DNA of 64,000 nucleotides from Puccinellia tenuiflora (Eukaryota; Streptophyta; Magnoliopsida; Poales; Poaceae), in assembly GCA_012064385.1 (NCBI GenBank), contig QRDG01000867.1:550515-614514 (forward strand). Reading direction: 5' to 3'. Position 1 is the stretch's first letter, and the number at the start of each line of letters is the position of its first letter. The notes under the pieces are model-generated. The model did no database searches, had not been told where the DNA came from, and worked only from the letters and a program-made list of their open reading frames with translations. This document shows positions 31,575 to 45,000 of the stretch, piece by piece. The position numbers and the translations under genes were made by a program.

Positions 31575-34269
31575 TGTGCACCAACAACTTATGTTAAGTA
31601 AGATAACTACAAGGTGATAACAAGATATAATACTTCAAGCACGAAGGATATCACAATGTAAATTGCATAAGTAAAGGGATCGACTATAGAAATAACCGAG
31701 GCACACGGAGACGAAGATATATTCCCGAGTTCCTCCTTGTTAAGGGGTACGTCTCGTTCGAGGGGTGTGAGCTCGCCACAATATGCCTACTCAACGCCAC
31801 AAAGGTCTCACCCTATTTTCCGATGAACCTCGCCACAAAGGCTCGGTTCACCTTCCACTATCGGAATTCTTCAAGGCGGAATCCGGAGCCTTTACAACAA
31901 TCTTGGGGCACACACCCACAACCAAATTGGGGGCTCCCAAATCTTGCCCGAAGCTTCACAACTCGAAAACTTCGCGACACCACCAACCGTCTAGGGTACA
32001 CAATGCACCCAATAGTCACAAGCACTTGGGAACACAATGCACCCAAGAGTAACAAGCTTCTCGAACTTCAACTTCCACGAATCCTCGTGGAGAGCACAAA
32101 CCGATGCAACTAATGCAATGGCAAGAGCACAAGTGCTCAAATCCTTCACTCTCAAATTCCAACAAAGCAACAAATGCTTATGGGGGAATAAGAGAGGAAG
32201 AACAACAAGGAGAACCACCAAAGAACTCCAAGAACTAGATCCACTAGGTTCCCCTCACTTAGAGGAGAGATTGATTGGTGGAAATGTGGATCTAGATCTC
32301 CTCTCACTTTTCCCTAAAAAATATGCAAGAATCATAGGAGGGATTGAGAGGGGGGCAAGGTTTTCAAGGTCAACAATGGTGGGAGAGAGAGAAATTCGTG
32401 CTTGAGAACCTTGGAAAACTGTTGGGGAAGAATCCCCTTTATAGCTCCTTGGAAACTAGCCGTTTGGGGCAGAAAACGGGGTTGCCGGATGGTCTGGCAC
32501 CTGTGAACAGATCCTGTTCAACGCAGAAAACGGCCTCCTAAATGAAGTCAAATAAAAAAGTACAAAACACAAAAGTTGTGCGTAATTCAATACCGAAAAC
32601 ACAATAGAAGAAGCATATGAAATCCGTTTTGGAAGAAGTTGGGCTTGTCATGACGAGCACGACAAGCACCAACTACTCACAAAGGTAAGATCCAAATAAG
32701 AACCAATAAAGATGATGCCAAGGATGCAAAGGTTTGAGCTCTCTACGACGATACGATCAAGATACTCGCTTGAGAGCCCCTCTTGATAGTACGGCTATCT
32801 ATCCTATAACCCGGTCTCTCAACTAACATCATGAGACCGGTAAAATAGAAAACCTATCAAGATCATACCTTTGCCTTGAGCATTCCACTTGAGCTAGATG
32901 ATGACGATCTTGACTCCCTCAAGTTGGAACACCTTTCTTGATTGCGCTTCGCTTGGCGAAGACTCACATGTTTCTCCCCCATACACCAATGTGGGAGAAC
33001 CTCTTCTTCGGCATATCTTCACATGGCCAATAACTTGTGGTTGATCATCTTGCACTTAGCCTTGATCAACGAGAAATCTTCTTCCCTTAGTCTTGACTCC
33101 AACATATGGAGATCAAGCAACGCATATGGACACCTACAAGTATAGCTTAATACAAACATTAGTCCATAGAGATTGTCATTAATTACCAAAACCACACATG
33201 GGGGCAACCATGCACTTTCAATCTCCCCCATTTTGTTAATTGATGACAATCCCTTTTTAAGAGGGTTTATATAAAGAATTAAGCAACCTTGCAAGACACA
33301 AGCAAGGATGCAAGCGCATTAAAGGCAAATGCTTAAGAACCAAACAAAAGCATTAAACCAAATTCCCTTAAACCCTCTAAACTTCTCCCCCATTAGCATC
33401 GATTGCCGAAATGGGAGGAGAAATTTAGAAGGCCAATATAATATGAGTTCCTCCATAAAGTGTGCATTTCTCGAGATATGAGTGAAATCAAATGCACATA
33501 TCCAATGAAGAATATTTGAAGGAAATCAAACTATATTGAGAATCCAAAGATTGCAAATAAGATGAACTCATTCTAACATCTCCACAAAGAAGAAAAGCAA
33601 TCGAAGCGATCCGAAAAGAGAGTTCTAAATAACAATGGAGAAGCTCCCCAATGTTCATACACTATTGAGGAGTGCACAAATATGGAATCCTCACTCCCCC
33701 AAATCATCTAGAACACACAACAAGTGCAAGAGTGCAAAAACTAAAGCAAATCATAGCACTTGCACCAAAGAAATGGTTGAGCCATAAGAAGATACCAATT
33801 TAAAGAAAAATTCAATCAAGATAGGCCCAACCAAGAGTATGTGTGGGTGACAAGACAATTAATTTGGTAAGACAAATAACCTTAACCAAATGGAGATTAA
33901 TTGTATATCAAGTATTGACACACACAACATACAAAGAAGATCTTTAACTAAAGGAATATGTTCACAAGCTCAAGGGTACCAATTGGAAACTAAAACCAAT
34001 TGAAAAAGCCAAAAGCTCGTGAGAATATTTAGCCAATAAAAATCAACATACTCACCATGGTAAGCATGAGGTCAAAGATCTTCAACAAGACATGAGTGCG
34101 CAAAGATGCAAATAAAATAAAACAAGCACTCATGAGATATTTATTTTTGAAGCCACCAAAGAATCAAAGATAATAAACAAGGTGACTCAAAATAAATAGG
34201 ATACCGATAAAAGGAGACCTCTCTCATATGTATAAGTTTCTAAGTGGACCAATCGTTGATGATATACAT
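31575..34269 (-). mobile_element. Non-coding LTR-retroelement remnant (3' LTR plus internal piece)
   Basis: On the minus strand a polypurine-tract-like AAAATGGGGGAGAT (33220-33233) is followed by TGAAAGTGCATGGTTGCC, a typical LTR start, so an LTR probably spans about 31575-33219. The left boundary is a guess from a TG at 31575. The sequence to the right (33220-34269) is A/T-rich internal sequence without any gag or pol motif, and contains local inverted or repeated AAGATCTT and CACTTG phrases. The element is either non-autonomous or truncated by the Gypsy element that starts at 34270. Confidence 0.5.
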
Positions 34270-34840
34270 TGATATGGCTAAGGTAGTCCGATCTTTCGAT
34301 GAGACGAGATACGTTGATTCTGGTGGAGTTCGACCTTGGCGATCCGACTTCCACGTACAAGTACGCAGCACCTATGCAATTGCTAAACCAATCTCCGTGA
34401 GTTACCAACCCTGCAGTAGCACGATCAGCCTGACCAAAGAGGTCTAGTTCTTCCTGCGATCGAGAAACAAGTAAGAACCAAAGATGCAATCACGAAATTG
34501 CGGATGTAAGATAAGCTTTATTAAAAAGGTGGGATTCCGAGAAACGGTCTTGATCTGGTCGTTGGACACAAACAGAGTACACGAAGTTGCAGCAATTGGC
34601 TAACTTTTAACTAAATAAAATCCGAGTCTAAACGACGACCTAAGGAGGGTATATAAGGAGGAAAGGTGTGGGATTTCGTCCAGCCATGGGGTGGCGGCCG
34701 AATCCTACCCTAGGAAGGCTTTTCTCTTTAGATACGGACTCTAAAAACAGCCTATGAAAAGGTATCTCGAAAATACATGGGCCTAACCCGAAAACAAGGT
34801 GGCGCAGCACCTAGGAAAAGCTTTGGATGAATTTTATTAA
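34270..34840 (-). repeat. 3' LTR of the CRM-like element
   Basis: Plus-strand sequence starting TGATATGGCTAAGG matches 61735-62169 over about 430 bp, which identifies the pair of LTRs. The match then ends because the other copy is interrupted at 62170. The right edge (about 34800-34840) is not fixed. The 5 bases to the left are TACAT. Confidence 0.7.
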
Positions 34841-34900
34841 GTGTCATCTTGTATAATTCGTCCATGTCTTCAAACTTCATTATGGCGGCTTCAAAGTGCG

Positions 34901-36400
34901 TTAGTCTCCATTGGCAGCAGCATCGTCTCCATTGTTTGCACTCGTGCTGCCATGTCCCTCCACGTACATGCTCCATAGCTTGTCCCTCTCATCCATGCTT
35001 GGTCCATCATTTCTAAAAGAAACAAATACATCTACTTTAGACAGCATCATATTCTCATGAATATTAGGAGTAGCTTGTAAGAACGAAAGTACCTGTTGAT
35101 TAAGTTGACGTGCATGAGCTCTAGTCATCGGTCCTTGTAATGTAGGTGGTGTAGTAGCGGCGGTTGCATCTATAGCAGGGATGTCCACATCATCCTCCCC
35201 TTCTTGAATTGAAGTCGTCCTCGACGCCATCTCATCATTCTCTCCCAAGTATGGCTTCAAATCTGCAATGTTAAATGCGGGACTAACACCAAAATCTACA
35301 GGCAACTCAAGTTTATATGCATTATCATTTATTTTCTCTAACACCTTAAAAGGACCATCAGCCCGTGGCATTAATTTGGACTTGCGCAAATCAGGAAAAC
35401 GGTCTTTGCGCAAATGTAACCAAACAAGATCTCCAGGTTCAAACACAATTTCTGTCTCCCCTTATCCCCATACATTTTATCTTTTGCATTCATGCGTTCA
35501 ATATTTTCTTTAACAGTGGCATGCAACTTTAACACCAAATCAGCACGTTGTGTAGCATCTAGATCATTTGGCAACGAGGATGGAAGAGGCAATAAATCAA
35601 TAGGTGCACGAGGAACAAAACCATACACAACCTCAAAAGGACACATTTTAGTAGTAGAATGCATGGAACGATTATAAGAAAATTTGATATGAGGCAAGCA
35701 TTCTTCCCACTTTTTTAAATTATGTTTTAACACAGCCCTTAGCATAGTAGACAAAGTTCTATTAACCACTTCAGTTTGTCCATCAGTTTGGGGATGACAT
35801 GTAGTACTAAACAGCAACTTAGTTCCCAACTTTTCCCATAAGAATCTCCAAAAATGGCTAAGAAATTTAGTGTCACGATCTGAAACTATTGTATTTGGCA
35901 CACCATGCAAATGAACAATTTCACGAAAGGACAAATCAACAATATGTGTAGCATCATCAGTTTTGTGACAGGGAATAAAGTGTGCCATTTTTGAAAATCT
36001 GTCCACAACAACAAAAATACTATCCCTCCACTTCTGTGTGCGAGGCAATCCCAAAACGAAGTCCATAGAAATATCCTTCCAAGACACACTAGGGACAGGA
36101 AGAGGCATATATAAACCATGTGGATTAAGACGTGACTTAGCTTTTTGACATGTAGTGTAGCGGCCAACAAATCTCTCAACGTCCCGACGCATCCGTGGCC
36201 AAAAGAAGTGTGCAGCAAGGATGTCCTCCGTCTTCTTCACACCAAAATGTCCCATCAATCCTCCTCCATGCACTTCCTGCAACAACAAAAGACGAACGGA
36301 ACTATCTGGGATGCAAAGTTTGTTAGCGCGGAACACAAATCCATCAGGACGAATTTGTTCCAAGTTCTCCCTTCTTTGCAATTTTGCAACACATCTTTGA
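34901..36400 (-). pseudogene. Integrase of the CRM-like element (frameshifted)
   Basis: Two frames overlap at about 35371-35446: the main part at 36381-35446 and the C-terminal part at 35446-34901. Motifs are the HHCC region (HGGGLMGHFGVKKTEDI ... YTTCQKAKS), the DDE core Asp in SMDFVLGLP, Asp in VSDRDTKFL and Glu in QTDGQTEVVNRTL, then FEPGDLVWLHLRKDRFP, GPFKVLEKINDNAYKLELP and an acidic, long C-terminus. In the zinc-binding CxxC pair the first Cys reads Tyr. Frameshifts near 36350 and 35440 split the frame. Family role: cDNA integration; in CRM elements the C-terminus is thought to guide centromeric targeting. Confidence 0.85.
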
Positions 36401-36461
36401 AATCGACATCATGTATATATTGTTCTTCAATGGTTTCCAATCCAATTTTTTTGAAGTCAAG

Positions 36462-38038
36462 CTAAGACAACATAGTATAGCGTCGTGATAAAGCATCAGC
36501 AATAACATTGTCTTTACCCTTTTTGTGTTTAATGACATAAGGAAAAGACTCAATAAATTCAACCCACTTAGCATGACGATAGTTCAGTTTTGCTTGACTA
36601 CGAATATGCTTCAAAGATTCATGATCAGAATGTATAACAAATTCATTAGGCCATAAATAATGTTGCCAAGTTTCTAAAGTCCGAACAAGAGCATATAATT
36701 CCTTATCATAAGTAGAATAGTTCAGACTAGGCCCACTCAATTTTCCACTAAAATATGCAACAGGTTTTCCATCTTGTAATAACACACCTCCCAACCCAAT
36801 TCCACTAGCATCACATTCAAGCTCAAAAGTCTTATTAAAATCAGTAAGTTGGAGCAAAGGAGCATGTGTTAATTTATCTTTCAATAGCATGAAAGCCTCC
36901 TGTTGTGCATCGCCCCAAACAAAGGACACGTCCTTCTTTGTAAGCTCATTCAGCGGCGTTGCAATAGACCCAAAGTCTTTGACAAAACGCCGGTAGAACC
37001 CAGCGAGACCAAGGAAACTCCTCACTTGGGTGACTGTTAGCGGAGTCGGCCAACTCAAAATCGCCTCAATCTTTGCGGGATCCACTTCAATGCCCTGCGC
37101 GGTAACAACATAGCCAAGAAACACAACTCGATCGGTGCAAAAGGTGCACTTCTCAAGGTTACCAAATAAACGTGCAGCACGCAAAGCATCAAAAACAGCA
37201 CACAAATGAGTCACATGATCCTCTAAAGATTTGCTGTAAATCAATATATCATCAAAGTAGACCACCACAAAACGTCCAATGAAAGCACGCAAAACTTCAT
37301 GCATTAATCTCATAAAAGTACTAGGAGCATTAGTTAAACCAAATGACATCACTAACCACTCATAGAGGCCAAATTTTGTTTTGAATGTTTTCCATTAATC
37401 TCCCAATTTCATACGAATTTGGTGGTAACCACTACGCAAATCAACTTTAGAGAACATGGTAGAGCCACTCAATTCATCAAGCATATCATCCAAACGTGGT
37501 ATAGGGTGTCTATATCGAATTGTAATATTATTAATAGCCCTACAATCAGTACACATGTGAGAAGAACCATCTTTCTTTGGTACCAAAAGAATAGGAACAA
37601 CACATGGACTAAGAGACTCACGGACATAACCTTTGTCAAGTAGTTCTTGAATTTTTCGTTCAATCTCTTTCGTCTCCTCGGGGTTGGTACGGTAGGCTGC
37701 ACGGTTAGGAAGCGAAGCACCCGGTATGAGATCAATTTGGTGCTCTATTCCTCGAATGGGTGGCAGCCCCGGTGGCATCTCCTTGGGAAAAATGTCCGCA
37801 TACTCCTGCAAAATGTTAGCAACAGTGGGTGGCAAAGAGGAAGTCATATCCTCAAAAGAAAACACGACCTCTTTGCATATGATTGCATAACAAAAAGAAG
37901 TATTCACATCCAAGTCAGAAATATCAGATTTGGTAGCAAGTAAAGTTGGATGCTTCAAACTAATTTCATTAGGTAATTTGGAACCAGATTTAGTAGTATT
38001 CTTATGTAGCACCACTTCATTAGCAACAATCTGGTTTC
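36462..38038 (-). pseudogene. Reverse transcriptase and RNase H of the CRM-like element
   Basis: The N-terminal part at 38015-37395 includes ADIFPKEMPPGLPPIRGIEH, VPKKDGSSHMCTDCRAIN and SKVDLRSGYHQIRM. The second part at 37352-36462 includes VYFDDILIYSKSLEDHV, FLGYVVTAQGIEVDPAKIEA, ELECDASGIGLGGVLLQ and HSDHESLKHIRSQAKLN. A TAA near 37393-37395 sits between the two parts, within the RT core, and a frameshift follows the RNase H at about 36460. The RT palm aspartates (VDL, FDD) are present. The upstream end is interrupted at 38044 by a solo LTR. Confidence 0.88.
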
Positions 38039-38043
38039 CACTC

Positions 38044-41000
38044 TGTAATGTCCCAGGGTTTTCCCCAAATTAGATTTTATTTGTTTTGCTTTTTGCATCA
38101 TCATGACATCAGCATCATGCGCATCGCATATTTGGGCAACGAAAACTATTATTATTAAACCCTATTTTATTTTGCTAAAATTGTCGAAAAAGTTTTACCG
38201 AGACAGTCGTCTCCGTTTTCAAAAATTATTTGCCAAAATTGTTTTGCAAAAGAAAATGTTTTGAGAATTGAGAGAGTAGCCCAAACCAGCCCAAGCCCAC
38301 CTATCCTCCAAACCCTAATCCTGCCCTGGTCTTTTTCTGTTCCTACCCCCTGCCTCTTGCAGCCGCCCTCCTCCTCTTTTTCCTTTTTGCTTTCGGGTCC
38401 TCCCACCTCGCAAGAAGGTCCTTTTTCTTTTGTTTTACGTCCGTGGGACCAAACCTCCTCTCTCCTCTTATCTCTTTCCCCTTCCCCCGCAGCTTCCTCT
38501 TCTTCTTCTCGTGCCCACACCCGCGCCTTCCTTCCCTCCTCCAGCCAGCCAGCCCGCCGCGCCTCTCCTCCTCTCCCTCCCCGCTTTCCTCCTCCACCAC
38601 GAGCCGCCCTGCTCCCCTTCTCGTCCTTCCCGCTCGCCACCTCCTCTCCCTTGCTCCGGCGCGCACCTCCCCGGCCAGCTCGCCGCGCCCCTTCCCCAAC
38701 TCGTCCCCGAGCTCGCGCCACCGTTGATCCCCCGTCTCGCCCCCCCCCCCCACGCCCGACGTCTGCTCCCGGCACTGCGTCCTCTGCTCCCGCACAAAGG
38801 ACCCCAACAGCCCGACCTCAACCCGCAACCGCGGCTAGCTCCTCCGCCCGGTCGTCCTCGTCGACCCCGGCCGACCTTCCCCGCTACCGAGCTCTCCAGC
38901 TCGCCGCCATCGCCCCTCACCCTCGTGGCCGAGCTCCGCCCCCACGCGCCTGCCGCCGTCACCCCGTCTCCCGCTCCCCAGCTCCATTCGTCAGTCGTCG
39001 TCGCCTTCCCTGGCTGCGGGAGCAGCTCCGCCCGAGCTCGCCTCTGACCACACCCGACGGCCGTCCCGTGTGCCGCCTCGAGCTCGTCCCCTGTCCGTCG
39101 ACCCTGGTATCGTGTTCCCTGTTGACGTCTCTGTGTCATGCCCCGGTGTTGCTCTCCCTGTGTCCGTGTCGTGCGTGTGTATGTTCCTCCCGTGTCTGAG
39201 TTTCCGTTTCCATCCCCGATGCCGTGAACCCGATGACTGGAAGACAATGTGACAAGATCTTCCCCGATGACCGAACAACAATGAACCGCCAAGTTCTCCG
39301 TGTCCGTGTACGACTCCGTGAACCCATGTTCTCCGACCCGATGACCGGAGACGTATACGTCAAGATCTACCCCGACCGTCGACAAGTTCTTCGTTTGTGT
39401 TTTTGTGACGGCCGCCTTCGTGCGTTTCCGTGAAGCCCGGTGCCCGAGTATCCCGACGCCGTGAACCCCCGTCGACCCCGAAGACCGGAACGCCAAGGTC
39501 CGCCACGATGACACGAGTACGACTACTTCCATGACGTCGACTACTTCAACTCCGGACGGAAACGACTACTTCAACTACTTCGACGACGTCGACTACTTCC
39601 TCCCCGATCCGAAGACGGTGATTCCAATCCGAAGATCCTCGATCCAACATCTGACCCCAACCCTAACCCTAAACCATATATCCGTATTTTCATTAAATCA
39701 TGCATCATTAATTAACCTCGTACCTTTATCCATTTAGTCAAATTAAATTAATTTAATTATGGGATTTGTCCGTTGCACCTATATTATGCACCGATCCCAT
39801 TTAAAATGCTTTGCCATGTATTGGGAAATAAAATTGGATCACCTTTAATTTGTCATGCATTCATGTCATCAACATGCCGCTTCTTTTGCCATAGTACTAA
39901 AATGCATTTTCTGCGCTTCCAGTGTTCGTTGCTTCTTCGGGAATAGGACGTTGAGTTGATGTGAGTAAAGACAGGTTCTGCTACCTCTACTGGATTGTAG
40001 GCAAGTGATATTCCCTTGCTATCTTTGCTTGTCTTCTATCTCTTACTCATCCTATCTTTTGTTCCTTGCTAGCCTTATGTTATGATGCTTGTGTCTCGAT
40101 CCTATTTGCATGTTTACCTGGCAGCCATGATATAGCCACACCCCCACATCCTATTACCTGTTGTTTGTTTACCTTGTTAGCCTTGCGAGTCCTAGTGCAT
40201 GCTTAGGTGCTTTGCTTGAGTCCTGTTATCTCTTTATCTAGTCTTGTTGTTAACATGATAGCTAGGCTCAACTAAAATGGTAATATTTAATTTCTGTTGC
40301 GATGAGAATAATATAATAAAGATAAGGCACCGGCGGACGGCCAATCGTGGCGTTTTGTTCTGCTAGTGTCACCTAGGACCCGAGTTCTTTTCCGCTGATC
40401 CAAGACTGAGCGAACAGACCACATGTGGGAGTTCTATGGGCCTCCCCACAATCTATTACCGGATCCTCAAACTTGTCCAGGTGCCACAAGTAGTTCGGGT
40501 GTTTCCATTTGCGCGCGTACGACGATGTTGATGAGCAGGTAAGATGATGATGGTTACGTGGTTACTTTACGGTAGGGCTTGCGGCATGAGCGTTTACCGC
40601 ATGTGGAAGGAGGGCAATCGTATGAGTGTTCCTCCCGAAGCCGTGCACGCATCGGTTAGGCCCACCTCGAAGCTTCGGCCGGACTCTCAAGGTGGATCAG
40701 ACCTAGCTAGGTGGCTCCCTGGACTTGTTTGTAGAGAAGGGAAGTATTGCGTCGAACGCTCCATCGGTACACCTCTAAGCGAGTGTTTCGATGCGTGTGG
40801 GTTCATTGGTGCATCCCTGCAGGGTGAAATCTTTTCAAAAGCCGTGTCCGCGGTTATGGACGACTTGGTGAAATGTGCTGTCTAAAAAGATCATAGACAA
40901 CTTACACCTATTAATTATAAATTGATTAGTAAGATATATTACTTGAATAATAACCCATAAAACTTGTCCACCGTGTGAGTTGCCCTGATTGCTTCCTCGC

Positions 41001-41629
41001 GGGCGGTTGATCGAGGGAGTAATACTTGGGCGGGTTTTTGATGTGGTGAGTAGTATAGTTGGTTCCTCATGCGCTCTCTTACCTTCTCTCTATTAGACGA
41101 AAGTTGTATTGTGTCTCTATAAGTTGTTAGTGCTGCTTGCCGCCGCTTCAATTGCTAACCCTCTTCCCCCAGAATTCCAGCTTTGATATCTTGTGAGTAT
41201 TACTTGCCAGTACGGTTTATAGTACTGACCCCTTCGGGGCTGCTATTCCAATGCATCCGACAGGTTTGAAGTCCGACGACGTTAGCTTGGGAATCCCTCC
41301 GGCTTGGCTTGGGCAGGGATATGGTGCCTTCGTTTATCTTCAGGACTCTTAGTCCAGTTTGTATCTTATCCGTAGTCGGATTCTAATTCGCTTCCGTTGT
41401 TATTTGGATCTTTGTATTGTATCTTTGTTGCTCTTGACCCGGTGGGTCGTTGTTGTATATGTTGTTTTGTGGGTTCCATCGAGAACTGTTGTAATGTTAT
41501 CACAATTCCACCCGCATAACGTGTGTGTTGCGACGTGCATGTTATGCCTGGTGGGCGTCCTAGGATCGTTATTATGCGGATTTGGCTGGAACGCTCAAGT
41601 CTGCATAGTACCGATCTTGGGGCGTTACA
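38044..41629 (+). mobile_element. Solo LTR of the giant-LTR family, 3586 bp, TSD CACTC
   Basis: The unit starts TGTAATGTCCCAGGG (38044) and ends ATCTTGGGGCGTTACA (41629). It is flanked by CACTC at 38039-38043 and 41630-41634. Its ends and most of its interior match, in reverse orientation, the two LTRs of the element at 42081-59216. There is no internal region or primer site, so it is best read as a solo LTR left by LTR-LTR recombination. The first third is very GC-rich and pyrimidine-rich on the plus strand; the rest is mixed. It splits the CRM-like protease/RT coding region. Confidence 0.88.
39650..39680 (+). promoter_or_regulatory. Telomere-like CCCTAA motif inside the solo LTR
   Basis: ACCCCAACCCTAACCCTAAACC directly precedes an A/T-rich ATATATCCGT stretch. 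The equivalent position in both LTRs of the 42081-59216 element carries TAGGGTTTAGGGTTGGGG (minus-strand sense CCCTAAACCCTA) next to TATATA-like sequence. This resembles a telo-box near a promoter; function is inferred only. Confidence 0.4.
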
Positions 41630-41634
41630 CACTC

Positions 41635-42075
41635 TTTTGTTTCTCCTGATTTTTTGCTCTACTAGCTCTAGCAAGATCATCTTTCAAAATATGTTCAGGA
41701 GTCATAGGTTTGAGACCAATTTTCTTTCCATCATGCACAAGAGTATAATTATTAGTTCTACCATTATGCACAGATTCTTTATCATATTGCCATGGTCTAC
41801 CAAGTAACAACGAACTAGCTTGCATGGGTACAACATCACAATCAACAAAACCAGAATATGTCCCAACAGAAAAATGCACACGTGTAGTTCGTGTTACCTT
41901 TAGTCTACCTGTGCTGTCGAACCATTGAATGTGGTATGGGTGGGGGTGCTGCCGTGTAGGTAGAGAAAGCTTCTCCACCATCTCAATGCTTGCTAAATTA
42001 TTGCAGCTTCCACCATCGATGACGATTTGAATAGAACAGGTCCTTCACAACTCCGCGTGTGTGAAACAAGTTGTG
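41635..42075 (-). pseudogene. Aspartic protease fragment of the CRM-like element
   Basis: This island lies between two insertions. The active site reads VIDGGSCNNLAS at about 42000-42035 and the downstream conserved LLLGRPWQYDKESVHNGRTN follows. A 1-base frame change near 42040 separates it from the upstream frame. Role by family: processing of Gag-Pol. Its position between gag (59222 onward) and RT (38038 downward) fixes the original element order. Confidence 0.8.
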
Positions 42076-42080
42076 GTGCT

Positions 42081-45000
42081 TGTAACGCCCCAAGATCGGT
42101 ACTATGTAGATTTGAGCGATTCCCGCCAAATCCACATAATAACGATCCTAGGACGCCCACCAGGCATAACGTGCACGTCGCAACACACACGTTATGCGGG
42201 TGGAATTGTGATAACATTACAACAGTTCTCGATGGAACCCACAAAAGAACATATATACAACAACGACTCACCGAGTCAAGAACAAAAGATACAATACAAA
42301 GGTCCAAAATAACAACGGAAGCAAATAGCGTCTGGCTACGAACAAGAAACAAATTCGACTAAGAGTCTTGAAGATAAACGGAGGCACCATATCCCTGCCC
42401 AGGCCAAGCCGGAGGGATTCCCAAGCTAACGTCGTCAGACTTCAAACCTGTTGGCTGCATTGGAATAGCAGCCCCGAAGGGGTCAGTACTATAAATAGTA
42501 TTGGCAAGTAATACTCACAAGATATCAAAGCTGGAATTCCGGGGAAAGAGGGTTAGCGATTGAGGCGGCGGCAAGCAGCACTAACAACTTATAGAGACAT
42601 GCTACAACTTTTGTCTAAAAGAGACAAGGTAAGAGAGCGCATAAGTAACCAACTATACTAACACCACATCAAAAACCCGCCCAAATATTACTCCATCGAT
42701 CAACCGCCCGCGAGGAAGCAATCAGGGCAACTCACACGGTGGACAAGTCTTATAGGTTATTATTCAAGTAATCTATCTTACTAATCAAGTTATGATCGTT
42801 AGGTGCAAGTTGTCTATGATCTTTTTAGCCAGCGCATTTCACCAAGTCATCCATAACCGCGGACACGGCTTTTCGAAAATATTTCACCCTGCGGGGATGC
42901 ACCAATGAACCCACACGCATCAAAACACTCGCTTAGAGGTGTACCGGTGGAGCGTTCGACGCAATACTTCCCTTATCTACAAACAAGTCCAGGGAGCCAC
43001 CTAGCTAGGTCTGATCCACCTAGAGAGTCCGACCGAAGCTTCGAGGTGGGCCTAACCGTTTGCGACTACGTGCTAGGTGACCCAGACTGCCATGAGAATG
43101 GTCACTTCGCATCATACCATAAGCCCTACGCAAGTAACCACTTATCCATCTTACCATATCATCCGCGCTAGTAACCGTAGAAACACCCGAACTAAGTTGT
43201 GGCTCCTGGACAGGTTTGAGGATCCGGTAATAGATTGCAGGGAGGCCCATAGAACTCCCACATGTGGTTAGTGCGCTCAGTCTTGGATCAGCGGAAAAGA
43301 ACTCGGGTCCTAGGCGACACTAGCAGAACAAATCACCACGATTGGCCTTCTGCCGGTGCCTTATCTTTATTATATTATTCCCATCGCAACAGAAAATAAA
43401 GATTACCATTTTAGTTGAGCCTAGCTATCATATTATCAACAAGACTAGATAAAGAGATAACAGGACTCAAGCAAAGCACCTAAGCATGCACTAGGACTCG
43501 CAAGGCTAACAAGGTAAACAAGCAACAGGTAATAGGATGTGGGGATGTGGCTATATCATGGCTGCCAGGTAAACATGTAAATAGGATCGGAACACAAACA
43601 TCGTGACATAAGGCTAGCAAGGAACAAAAGATAGGACGAGTAAGAGACAGAAAACAAGCAAAGATAGCAAGGGAGTATCACTTGCCTGCAATCCGGTAGA
43701 GGTAGCAGAACCTGTCGTTGCTCACATCAACTCAACGTCCTATTCCCGAAGAAGCAACGAACACTGGGCAACGGAAAAGATGCATTTTACTCTACGGCAA
43801 AAGAAGCGGCATGTTGTTGACACGAATGCATGACAATTTAAATGTGGTCCAATTTTATTTCCTAACACATGGCAAAACATTTTAAATGGGATCGGTGCAA
43901 AATATAGATGCATCGGACAAACCCCATAATTAAAGTTGGATTAATTTCGACTAAATGGATAAAGGTGCGAGGTTAATTAATTATGCATGATTTTATAAGA
44001 TACGCATATATGGTATATAGGGTTTAGGGTTGGGGTCACACATCGAATTCGGGGAAACTTCGGACTCGGAGCGAATGTAGGCGACGTCGTCGAAGTAGTC
44101 GCTTCGTAGTCGATGTAGTCGAGGTCGTGGAAGTAGTCGTACTCGGGTCGTCGGGGTTGCGGACCTTGGCGTTCTGGGCTTCGGGGTCAACGGGGTCCGG
44201 GCTTCCGCTTCACGATGGGAACGGGCGTCGGGGACAGAAACGAAAGCGTCGGGGAACACACGGGGAACATCGGGAAACATATTCACGTCGGGGAACATCG
44301 GGGACAGGAAACGGGGAACGGGGACACGTCGGGAAGGAGGCCGGCATGGCAGCAGAGGAGAGGTGCGGGAGCAGAGGGCGGCCAGAGGCGGGCCGGAGCA
44401 GGGGGCGCTGGTGGAGCTCGAGCTGGGGATGAGGAGAGGCGAGCTCGGGAGAGAGGAAGGCAAGGGGAGGCGCGGTGGAGAAGGAGAGGGGAGCACGGCC
44501 GGGGAGGAGCTAGACGGCGGTGAGCTCGCGGTGGAGGGAGGCGAGGTTGGGGCCGAGGAGGAGATGCGGGTGTCGACGAGGCAGGAGGAGCAGGCGCGGG
44601 GACGGCCGCGGGCGATGGGCTTGACGGGGAGGCGCGGAGAGATGGCCGGCTCGGGCCGAAGCCGATCGAGGCAGAGGAAGGAGGTGAGGTGGAGGACACT
44701 GGGGAGATGATGATGCGGGGAGAGGAGGAGAGGGAGGCCGACGGGGAAGAGAGCGCCGGGCCGGGGCGCGCGGGGCCGAGGCAGGTAGGCCAGAGAGGGA
44801 GAGCCGGCGAGGAGCAGGTGGAGGTGGAAGGTGCGTGCGGGAGACGAGTGCGGGAGGAGGTCGACCACGGGAAGGAGAAGGAGTAGGGGAAAAATAAGAA
44901 AAGAAAAAGGAGGAGAGAAAGAAAGGCAGGGACCCAAAAAGAAGGGAAAATGACCTTTTTGGGAGGTGGGAGGACCCGAAAGCAAAAAGGAAAAAGAGGA

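Noticed and set aside
31783..32405. Plus-strand frames of 90-122 codons in the retroelement remnant
   Set aside because: Overlapping frames with no domain, in an LTR-like sequence; composition alone explains them.
38261..39199. A 312-codon Pro/Ser/Arg-rich frame in the solo LTR, with counterparts at 43993-45022 and 58084-58899
   Set aside because: Pyrimidine-rich sequence keeps several frames open on both strands; start positions and reading frames differ among the three LTR copies, so there is no sign of coding constraint.
40544..40885. A conserved-looking frame in the LTRs (contains GLVCREGKYCVERSIGTPLS)
   Set aside because: It is similar in all three LTR copies because they share ancestry, but a 1-base difference (TTTTCAAAAG against TTTTCGAAAAG) changes the frame before its end, so a selected protein is unlikely.
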